From positions 1 to 19,180 of the forward strand of contig VBAY01000105.1 in assembly GCA_005883085.1 (NCBI GenBank): DNA of 19,180 nt, in the 5' to 3' direction. The position numbers were made by a program, and so were the translations under genes. Shown piece after piece: positions 13,684 through 19,180 of this stretch. A model generated the notes under the pieces. That model made no database searches. It was not told the DNA's origin and saw nothing but the letters and a program-made list of their open reading frames with translations. Positions within the stretch are counted from its first letter, which is position 1; each line of letters opens with the position of its first letter. The DNA comes from Candidatus Bathyarchaeota archaeon (lineage in GTDB: Archaea > Thermoproteota > Bathyarchaeia > 40CM-2-53-6).

Positions 13684-15303
13684 TCAGGCTTTGCCATCAG
13701 CTCTGTCCTGTTCAACCCTGCCTCTCGATCTACCGCTAATCGTTCCATAACCGCCGCCACCCGGGGTTGTCACAGTCAGAACGTCACCACTATTCGCAGA
13801 GATAGTTGTCTTTGAGGACAAACTTGTGATCCTGTTCCCTCGAATAATTCCATACGTGCCCGGAGATCCCGACTTTCCTCCAAACAATCCGTAGGGTCCA
13901 CGGCGTTGTCGCTCTCCCATCAACGATATAGTAGATCCTTCAGCCAACACCTCCGTATCTCTCCTGATTCCCAGTCCTCCACGAAACCTTCCTCGTCCAC
14001 CGGACCCTCGCACTAGCTCGTATCTCCGGACCCTTAGAGGGTAAGCGGATTCCAATGCCTCGACTGGCGTGTTCAACGTATTCGTCATGTGGCTATGAAT
14101 CCCATCAACGCCATCTTTGTTGTGTCGAGCGCCGAATCCGCCGGCGATGGTCTCATAGTAGGTGAAATATTTCCCGTTCCGCGGATCGACCCCTCCTATA
14201 GTTACATTATTCATTGTTCCTTGACAAGCAGCACAGACTCTCTCCGGGATAATGCTGGAGAAGCCCTTGAGGGTCACGTCAACGATCCGTGTCGACGTTT
14301 CCACGTTTCCACCGGCTACCGGTGCAGGCGGTTCCGCGTTGACTATGGTTCTAGATGGGGCCTTCACCTCGATTGGTTTGAAGCAGCCTGCGTTTGCTGG
14401 AATCGAAGGATCCGTCACACATCGCACCACATAGTAGACGGCTGAGAGAGCGACGCTGTACACGGCGTTCAAGGGTCCCTGAACTTGCTTCGCAGAGCCA
14501 GAGAAATCAAACCCTATGGATTCTCCGCCAACAGTGATTTTGACTTTTACAGGAATATCCGTTGTGCCAAAGCCATCGTCATCGAGATAGTCAACCGCCG
14601 AAGACGACTTTCTCGGCAGCTCACGAATCCTCTTGACCATCAATTTCTCGGAATAATCGATCAATTGATCCATTCCGGACTCAACAGAGGAAACGCTAGA
14701 TTTTTTCAGCAGCTCGGTCAGACGTTTCGCGCCGACAAGGTTCGCAGCTCGTTGCGCTCTCAAATCCCCCAGTCTCTCATCAGGCGTTCGCACATTGGTC
14801 AGAACAAAATCGAGAAGTTGCCGGTTCGGCTTATCCTCTGCCCAGAGTTTGATGGGCGGAATCCTGATCCCTTCCTGGTTGACATCTCTCGCTAGAGCCG
14901 ACATGCTCCCGGGTGCAACCCCTCCAACGTCAGAATGGTGAGCGCGGTTAGCTGCAAACCCGACTAATCGTTCCTTGAAGAAGATCGGTGAGACCATCGT
15001 AATGTCGGGGAGATGGGTCCCGCCTCGATATGGGTCGTTAAGGATGACATCGTCGCCTTCCGAAAGGTCATTTTCGAATTCTTTCAGAACGGCCTGCACA
15101 GAGTAGGGCATTGCGCCGAGATGGACTGGTATGTGTTCTGCTTGGGCTACTAGCTGTCCCGATGCGGTGAAGAGGGCACAGGAGAAATCTCTCCTCTCCT
15201 TGATGTTGGGAGAGAAGCTTGATCTACGAAGGATGACTCCCATCTCCTCTGCAATCGAAATGAGCGAGTTCTTGAGAATCTCAAATGAAACGGGGTCAAG
15301 CAA
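13684..15303 (-). CDS. hyuB: Hydantoinase B/oxoprolinase subunit
   Basis: A 539-residue HyuB protein, full length for the family. Signatures visible are HIPVHLGAMPYSV (57-69), ILNDPYRGGTHLPDITMVSPIF (87-108), ANRAHHSDVGG (118-128), and the C-terminal Gly-rich GGFGARHNKDGVDG and TPGGGGYG. With HyuA it forms ATP-dependent enzymes that open hydantoins, 5-oxoproline or related cyclic amides, or carboxylate ketones in relatives; the substrate cannot be told. The TTG at 15303 starts directly with the conserved LDPVSFEIL segment. It lies 19 bases downstream of the HIT gene, probably in one operon. Its HyuA partner is not adjacent but about 2.7 kb upstream, past a divergent toroid gene. Its stop is three bases from that of the DUF4430 gene, with no room for separate terminators. 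Confidence 0.92.
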   Translation of the reverse strand: MLDPVSFEILKNSLISIAEEMGVILRRSSFSPNIKERRDFSCALFTASGQLVAQAEHIPVHLGAMPYSVQAVLKEFENDLSEGDDVILNDPYRGGTHLPDITMVSPIFFKERLVGFAANRAHHSDVGGVAPGSMSALARDVNQEGIRIPPIKLWAEDKPNRQLLDFVLTNVRTPDERLGDLRAQRAANLVGAKRLTELLKKSSVSSVESGMDQLIDYSEKLMVKRIRELPRKSSSAVDYLDDDGFGTTDIPVKVKITVGGESIGFDFSGSAKQVQGPLNAVYSVALSAVYYVVRCVTDPSIPANAGCFKPIEVKAPSRTIVNAEPPAPVAGGNVETSTRIVDVTLKGFSSIIPERVCAACQGTMNNVTIGGVDPRNGKYFTYYETIAGGFGARHNKDGVDGIHSHMTNTLNTPVEALESAYPLRVRRYELVRGSGGRGRFRGGLGIRRDTEVLAEGSTISLMGERQRRGPYGLFGGKSGSPGTYGIIRGNRITSLSSKTTISANSGDVLTVTTPGGGGYGTISGRSRGRVEQDRADGKA

Positions 15304-15322
15304 TTCCGGTCTTTTCTCGCAA

Positions 15323-15775
15323 TTAGACTTTCACGCCGTGTCTCTTGGGCTTCCATAGCCGTTGGTATGCCCGGCGTATTTTGTCTGCGGTTTTGTCAAG
15401 CTCCTCTCGCGAGGGTTTGGAGCTCTTGTCGGTGGGTATTCGAAAACGGTCTCCTTGGAATCTTGGAATTACGTGCATGTGGAGGTGAAGGATCTCTTGT
15501 TGGGGTTCTCCATCTGCCAAGAAAAGGTTGATTCCTTCACATCTCAAGCCCGACTCGCGGATGGCGTCTGCTACACGCAAAGTGATCTTGAAAAGATTCA
15601 TGCCCGCTTTCTCCTCGATACCCGCTAGTGAAGGAAGGTGTTTCTTCGGAATGACTAGAACATGCCCTGGGTTTACCGGGGATATAGTCATCAACGCCAT
15701 GTTCTTCCCGTCCTCGTAGAGCACACTCGCAGGTGCTCCGCCGCTCACTATTTCGCAGAATATGCAATCCTTCAT
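15323..15775 (-). CDS. HIT family nucleotide hydrolase/transferase
   Basis: A 150-residue histidine-triad protein. The catalytic HLHMHVIPR (residues 97-105, HxHxHxxP) is intact, and N-terminal CIFCEIVSG carries the C4/C7 zinc-binding pair of the HINT branch. VNPGHVLVIPKKH (34-46) forms the nucleotide-binding strand. HIT proteins hydrolyse AMP-linked or dinucleotide substrates (AMP-lysine, Ap4A). The ATG at 15775 begins directly with the MKDCIFC opening of the family. It is divergent from the toroid gene, with 72 bases between starts, and shares the region that holds TATA box and motif copy B, so its expression might be affected by the same regulator. HyuB follows on the same strand. Confidence 0.93.
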   Translation of the reverse strand: MKDCIFCEIVSGGAPASVLYEDGKNMALMTISPVNPGHVLVIPKKHLPSLAGIEEKAGMNLFKITLRVADAIRESGLRCEGINLFLADGEPQQEILHLHMHVIPRFQGDRFRIPTDKSSKPSREELDKTADKIRRAYQRLWKPKRHGVKV

Positions 15776-15813
15776 TCGCGGAAAATCTTATTTCTTGTCG
15801 CTGGCGGCATCGA

Positions 15814-15823
15814 GCTTATATGG
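15814..15823 (+). promoter_or_regulatory. TATA box, possibly bidirectional, between HIT and toroid genes
   Basis: GCTTATATGG is centred near 15818. It lies about 30 bases before the TTG at 15848 and about 43 bases from the HIT ATG at 15775. The distances resemble those at the BtuF/S component promoter. Confidence 0.45.
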
Positions 15824-15837
15824 TACAGGACCGTAGA

Positions 15838-15858
15838 GCGGGTAACTTTGCCCGCTTC
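15838..15858 (+). promoter_or_regulatory. Palindromic operator-like motif, copy B
   Basis: Identical over 21 bases to copy A at 12530-12550; the flanking bases on both sides differ. It begins about 20 bases after the TATA box centre, covers the expected start site, and contains the probable TTG start codon (15848-15850) of the toroid gene in its second half. Confidence 0.7.
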
Positions 15859-17002
15859 AAAATATCCGCTCAACGGGGCGATCTGGGTCATTATTATTTT
15901 GACCCTCAGTATTGTCTCGTCAACGCACTACACCAATGCCGCTACGCCATCTCAGGCTTCCGCCGCAAAATCTGCTTTGAATTGGCTGTCGATCAATGAG
16001 AAAGCTGACGGGTCTTTTGAAGACTTTCCTCAAATTCCGACTCCAGGCGCGGCGCTTGCACTTTGGTTGAACAACTCCCGCTCACCCCAGGCTGCAAAAT
16101 CTTTCAATTGGATCGCTTCCCAGCTTGACGATTCTTCCAGCTATGCTTGGGGAGAAGCAGACATTCCGGGAGTCATGCTTTACACCTTGGGTGCGTCGAA
16201 CAATGTTGGACTGCTTCACAATCCCGCGTCTGTTTCATCAGGGCTTGGAGCCTACCAGCAAAAGAGCAGCGGCTTCATCGGATACTATGCCCAATCGCCG
16301 GACGGTAGCTATGCACAGGTTGCTACAAGCGTTGATACCGCGATGGCGCTTTGGGGCATGTCCCAGGCCAACTCTCCGATCTCATATGAAAACCAGACAT
16401 TTGCAATCAACTATCTCTTGTCACTTCAGAACGTTGATGGAAGATTCAATCTAACAAGCACAATCTCCCAGAGTTCTACGGATGCTCTCGGACCCGAGCC
16501 GATCAGCGTGACCGCATTGGTGCTCCTCGCATTGAGATTTGCAGGGAAGTACACCGCAGACGACAATCATGTATCGAAAGCCTTGGACTTTCTCGCCAAC
16601 ACGATATCCAAGAACTTTACAACTACTGGGGATCACAAGGGTCACGTCTACGGCGCTGCTTTGTCTGCATTGGCCTTTCAGGCATACGGCCGAACTGTTC
16701 AAGCACTAGCCTCAGTTGCCTTCACCCTGACCCAGCAAAATTCCGATGGCAGTTTTCTGGATGCTGCCCGAGGATCTTCTCAAAAGACTCTTGATACCGG
16801 CTGGGTAGCTATCGCTTTGGAGCAGGTTCAGCCGGGTCCGTTGTTCGGTTCTTTTCTGTCTCCGATAGTATTCGTCGGGATCATTGTCGCAGTAGGGGTC
16901 GCCGCGGTTGTTGCTATCCTCGCTGTCTTTCTTGTGGTGAGCAGGCGCGGGAGCAAGCAAACAGCCGCTTCTGGAGCAGTCCTGAACGTTCTTACCAATT
17001 AG
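15848..17002 (+). CDS. Membrane-anchored alpha/alpha-toroid protein (transcobalamin alpha-domain or prenyltransferase-like)
   Basis: A 384-residue surface protein: signal peptide (hydrophobic 11-24), toroid domain (about 38-330), and a C-terminal membrane helix (340-364) followed by RRGSK, so it faces outward and is anchored. The toroid has repeated helix-turn units with QxxDGSF-type motifs: NEKADGSF (50-57), QSPDGSY (149-155), QNVDGRF (194-200) and QQNSDGSF (297-303), as in squalene cyclase/prenyltransferase repeats and the cobalamin-binding alpha6/alpha6 barrels. GHVYGAALSALAFQAYG (265-281) resembles the strand-free helix pair of intrinsic factor-type barrels. Cyclase DxDD and farnesyltransferase zinc residues are not seen, so a binding role is more likely than catalysis. 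No start exists upstream of the TTG at 15848 after the promoter; the frame reaching back to 15662 only overlaps the HIT gene. It shares motif copy B with the S component operon. Confidence 0.72.
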   Translation: MPASKYPLNGAIWVIIILTLSIVSSTHYTNAATPSQASAAKSALNWLSINEKADGSFEDFPQIPTPGAALALWLNNSRSPQAAKSFNWIASQLDDSSSYAWGEADIPGVMLYTLGASNNVGLLHNPASVSSGLGAYQQKSSGFIGYYAQSPDGSYAQVATSVDTAMALWGMSQANSPISYENQTFAINYLLSLQNVDGRFNLTSTISQSSTDALGPEPISVTALVLLALRFAGKYTADDNHVSKALDFLANTISKNFTTTGDHKGHVYGAALSALAFQAYGRTVQALASVAFTLTQQNSDGSFLDAARGSSQKTLDTGWVAIALEQVQPGPLFGSFLSPIVFVGIIVAVGVAAVVAILAVFLVVSRRGSKQTAASGAVLNVLTN

Positions 17003-17204
17003 AGTAGAAAACAGAAAACAGAAATTGGAAAAAATCGCCTATTATCAGCCCTAATCTCGAATCGGGGACACCGTCAAATTCTCGCCCTCAAATTGTTCGG
17101 GAATTGACGTTAATTACACGTTAACTTGCTCCTGGATCAAAGCCCAGACCCTGCCCTGAATCAGAATATTCGCCCATTATCATTGCCAGACAGAAAATCT
17201 TCTC

Positions 17205-17381
17205 AAGAAAAACGAGGGGGGGTATTGCGCAGGGCATCTCACGACGCGAGAGCGGTTTCTCCGCTCCTTCCACGCTTATTGTTTCCTGCCGTAAGAAATG
17301 TAGAAACGAGTATTCTGAGGAGTCCCGAAAAAGTGGGGTTTTGGATCTCCAGAGCCCTTAGGGCCCTGGTTCTTTTCTTTT
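17205..17381 (+). ncRNA. Candidate structured non-coding RNA
   Basis: On the plus strand this gene-free stretch has a hairpin GAGCGG-TTTCT-CCGCTC (17250-17266), a larger fold in which GGAG/CTCC and CCC/GGG blocks around 17320-17350 can pair, and a final hairpin with T-rich tail (17349-17381). The preceding plus-strand gene ended 350 bases before this terminator, so a separate transcript is a simple explanation. I recognise no known family (not tRNA, 5S, SRP or RNase P by motif). The 5' end is uncertain. Confidence 0.25.
17349..17381 (+). terminator. Hairpin plus T-rich tract
   Basis: CCAG-A-GCCC (17349-17357) pairs with GGGC-C-CTGG (17361-17369) around a TTA loop with one A-C mismatch, followed by TTCTTTTCTTTT. 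It reads as a plus-strand terminator and lies just beyond the stop of the convergent membrane protein gene at 17400. Confidence 0.5.
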
Positions 17382-17399
17382 GCTAGCTCGTACAGTTGT

Positions 17400-17891
17400 T
17401 TAGTTGTTCGTGGAGTGCTTCGAAGCCGATGGGCCTTCGAGCGCGTGTACCATGTTGATGACAACTCGCAGCGTTGGAAGCAATGCGATCAAGAGGAATA
17501 TCAACGGATAAGCCCAAGGCGCGCTGGTAAAGTACTGACTCGCAATACCGTTGCTCACGCTGTAGAGAATGACGATCGCTATGATCTGGAAGATGTACGC
17601 TAGCAATGGCACCCACGCCTGATAGTTCTTGTACGCGTCCGAGACCGCTTTCGAGAGCTGTGTTCCGAACTTGAAGACGATCAGAGCCACGACAAGCCCG
17701 ATCATGAACACCACAATGTTCGCAATGGATATGGTGCTGCCTGAGATGTTCTGCGAGATCCCTGGAAAGCCGAGCACAACCGCCTCGATAACTACCAGTA
17801 CAATGACGCCCGCGATCAAACGTATGAACGCCGGCATAACCGGAGTAAACGCTCCCCACGTGCTGTTCGAGCCGCTTGATGTATTGGTCAT
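17400..17891 (-). CDS. Hypothetical four-helix membrane protein
   Basis: A 163-residue protein with four clear hydrophobic helices (about 22-44, 56-78, 92-112 and 125-145), a polar Ser/Thr-rich N-terminus (MTNTSSGSNST) and a hydrophilic C-terminal tail (EGPSASKHSTNN). I do not recognise a family. The loop FGTQLSKAVSDAYKNYQAW between helices 2 and 3 is amphipathic and may lie on the membrane surface. The ATG at 17891 is supported by a TATA-like TATAGAGTA element about 31 bases upstream, giving a leaderless single-gene transcript. It sits between hyuA and the toroid gene without an evident link to either. Function unknown. Confidence 0.75.
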   Translation of the reverse strand: MTNTSSGSNSTWGAFTPVMPAFIRLIAGVIVLVVIEAVVLGFPGISQNISGSTISIANIVVFMIGLVVALIVFKFGTQLSKAVSDAYKNYQAWVPLLAYIFQIIAIVILYSVSNGIASQYFTSAPWAYPLIFLLIALLPTLRVVINMVHALEGPSASKHSTNN

Positions 17892-17915
17892 ATTTTCTTC
17901 ACTGTTAGAGCAACG

Positions 17916-17930
17916 TACTCTATACTATCC
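17916..17930 (-). promoter_or_regulatory. TATA box for the four-helix membrane protein
   Basis: On the minus strand GGATAGTATAGAGTA is centred about 31 bases upstream of the ATG at 17891, the leaderless spacing seen at other genes in this window. Confidence 0.4.
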
Positions 17931-17991
17931 GATATTGCCCTGTTGAAACCCGAGCCGTGAGATTCCGGTAACAGCCTTCTTCACCTGAATC

Positions 17992-19180
17992 TCAGACCGC
18001 AATGGAAGCCGAGCCATTCCGATCAATCACGTATCTTGCTCCGAGCGGAATGACCAAGGTCGAATCGTAATCCTCAATCACACATGGTCCCTTTCCCCTC
18101 GTCCCAAGCCGCAAGGTGTCTCGCAGGAGGACTCGACACTCGATACCATGTCCATCCATGAACCAGACTCTCCGGCTTTTCGGTAGGCCTTCCTCTCGTG
18201 CGAGCCCACCCATTACTCTGGCAATCGTTCCTGGCTTTCCTCTACAGTAGCTGCGAACATTCACGATCTCAACAGGCCGGCCCGGTTGAGAATATCCATA
18301 CTTCGTTTGATATATCCGGTGAAAATCTCGAATAGCAGAACGAACCACACCTCCAGTAACAATCCTCCCCAATAGTGGAACCGGCAATTCGTAAGATTGA
18401 CCCTGATACCGCATCTCCAGTAACCTCTGATACTTGACATCCCTCTGCCTCACTCCCTCTTTATGCAGGAGACCTACAGCTCTCCCCTCCATCTTTCGAA
18501 AGATCGTTTCCAACTCTCCCGGGTTGACATCTCCTGCATCCTTCAACACTGTTCTCGCTGAATCGTGCAGTGGCTCTGCGAGAAGAAGGCCCAGGCTCGA
18601 CAGCAATCCCGCAGCCGGAGGCACAACTATCCTCTCTATCTCCAGTTGTTCAGCAACCTGGCAGACAAACATTGGTCCTGCTCCCCCAAACGCCACGAGC
18701 GTCATTTTACGCGGATCAAGACCCTTCTCCACCGTCGCCGCCCGCAACGCCTCCACAATCTTCGTCACAGCGATTCTCAAAACACCGACCGCTCCATCGA
18801 TCACATCCATTCGAAGAGGCTTCGCAACCAGCTCAGCAACGGCCGCGTACGCAAGCTCTGGTTTCAACGGCAGATCTCCCCCGAGCAGAAAGCTTGGACT
18901 CAAACGCCCGAGTACGAGAGATGCGTCCGTTAGCGTCGGCAGCCTTCCACCCTTCCCATAGCACGCCGGACCCGGAGACGCTCCAGCACTCTGAGGACCG
19001 ACATGGAGAACAAGAGCATCATCGACCCAAGCAACACTACCTCCACCAATTCCAACCTCGACAAGATCCACTACTGGAAACCTGACAGGGTATCCTGATC
19101 CCTCAACTCGCCTGCTCCCATGCAAACGGCCACCAACCTCATACTCGTTGGTCACCTCGAACCCGCGGCCAGACCACACT
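17992..19180 (-). CDS. hyuA: Hydantoinase A/oxoprolinase subunit, C-terminal part (cut by window end)
   Basis: The frame is open to the right edge, so the true start lies outside; 395 residues are visible of the usual 650-700. Present are VDLVEVGIGGGSVAWVDD and VGPQSAGASPGPACYGKGG (within about residues 38-78 of the fragment) and VAFGGAGPMFVCQVAEQL, the conserved core of the hydantoinase A ATPase fold, then the C-terminal domain with MRYQGQSYELPVP and VIEDYDSTLVIP. The N-terminal domain with its GGTFTD phosphate loop is outside the window. HyuA binds ATP and, with HyuB, opens cyclic amides. In most genomes hyuA and hyuB are adjacent; here they are on the same strand but separated by the membrane protein, the toroid gene and the HIT gene. 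Confidence 0.92.
   Translation of the reverse strand, partial: VWSGRGFEVTNEYEVGGRLHGSRRVEGSGYPVRFPVVDLVEVGIGGGSVAWVDDALVLHVGPQSAGASPGPACYGKGGRLPTLTDASLVLGRLSPSFLLGGDLPLKPELAYAAVAELVAKPLRMDVIDGAVGVLRIAVTKIVEALRAATVEKGLDPRKMTLVAFGGAGPMFVCQVAEQLEIERIVVPPAAGLLSSLGLLLAEPLHDSARTVLKDAGDVNPGELETIFRKMEGRAVGLLHKEGVRQRDVKYQRLLEMRYQGQSYELPVPLLGRIVTGGVVRSAIRDFHRIYQTKYGYSQPGRPVEIVNVRSYCRGKPGTIARVMGGLAREEGLPKSRRVWFMDGHGIECRVLLRDTLRLGTRGKGPCVIEDYDSTLVIPLGARYVIDRNGSASIAV

Larger units (their letters stand above)
17003..17399. other. 397-base intergenic region
   Basis: No convincing protein gene is present. The left part is AT-rich with a short repeated AGAAAAC/AGAAAC stretch (17008-17024) and two ACGTTAA copies in 17107-17123. 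The right part, from about 17205, is GC-richer and holds several hairpins ending in a terminator-like structure; see the candidate non-coding RNA. Confidence 0.5.

Noticed and set aside
15662..15847. Longer N-terminus for the toroid protein from 15662
   Set aside because: It overlaps the HIT gene on the other strand and its promoter, and the added residues precede a proper signal peptide.
17008..17024. Short repeated AGAAAAC units after the toroid gene
   Set aside because: Only two or three imperfect copies in AT-rich spacer DNA; not enough for a repeat array or CRISPR.
17317..17335. CTGAGGAGTCCCGAAA resembles the core of a hammerhead ribozyme
   Set aside because: Stem II would have only one base pair, the base after the predicted stem III is G where cleavage sites need A, C or T, and stem I pairs poorly.
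17383..17859. 158-residue minus-strand frame overlapping the four-helix membrane protein
   Set aside because: Its composition (Arg, His, Ser-rich without hydrophobic pattern) is that of an out-of-frame shadow; the 17400-17891 frame has clean membrane helices and a TATA box.

Overview
The window looks archaeal. Several genes begin at or about 30 bases downstream of AT-rich TATA-like boxes (for example the genes starting at 1464, 6820, 12558, 15848 and 17891), which is the layout of short-leader or leaderless archaeal transcripts. TTG and GTG starts are common. Base composition is moderate and the families present (MMPL exporter, EamA, CDF, OsmC, HyuA/HyuB, cytosolic BtuF-like protein) fit a mesophilic archaeon. 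A member of the Nitrososphaerota or a related lineage is my guess, but there is no rRNA, tRNA or ribosomal protein here to prove it. I saw no CRISPR array, transposase or integrase.

Left part, 1-6416: a cut-off gene end, a DUF1579-like small protein, a secreted Asp-rich octapeptide-repeat protein with no normal start codon, a 55-residue Cys-rich protein, then a run of minus-strand genes: DUF1428 protein, OsmC peroxidase-like protein, an unrecognised 168-residue protein, a VTT-type membrane protein and an 899-residue MMPL/RND exporter. Middle, 6820-10620: plus-strand secreted Asp-box propeller protein, EamA permease and CDF metal exporter. Right part, 10640-19180: PEP mutase/isocitrate lyase family enzyme and BtuF-like protein (minus), then an ECF-type S component and a secreted DUF4430 (transcobalamin beta-domain-like) protein (plus), hydantoinase B and a HIT protein (minus), a membrane-anchored alpha/alpha toroid protein (plus), a 390-base gap holding a possible non-coding RNA, a four-helix membrane protein and the C-terminal half of hydantoinase A (minus, cut by the window end).

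The most interesting part is 11556-17002. Animal transcobalamin and intrinsic factor hold vitamin B12 between an N-terminal alpha6/alpha6 barrel and a C-terminal beta domain (the DUF4430 type). Here a toroid protein with a signal peptide and C-terminal membrane anchor, a separate secreted DUF4430 protein, an ECF S component and a cytosolic BtuF-like protein lie within 5.5 kb. The promoters of the S component and of the toroid gene, 3.3 kb apart, carry the same 21-base sequence. Its core, GCGGGTAACTTTGCCCGC, is a near-perfect 18-bp palindrome placed over the expected transcription start. I read this as a small regulon for a split, transcobalamin-like corrinoid capture and uptake system. The shared palindrome is seen directly; the substrate is inferred.
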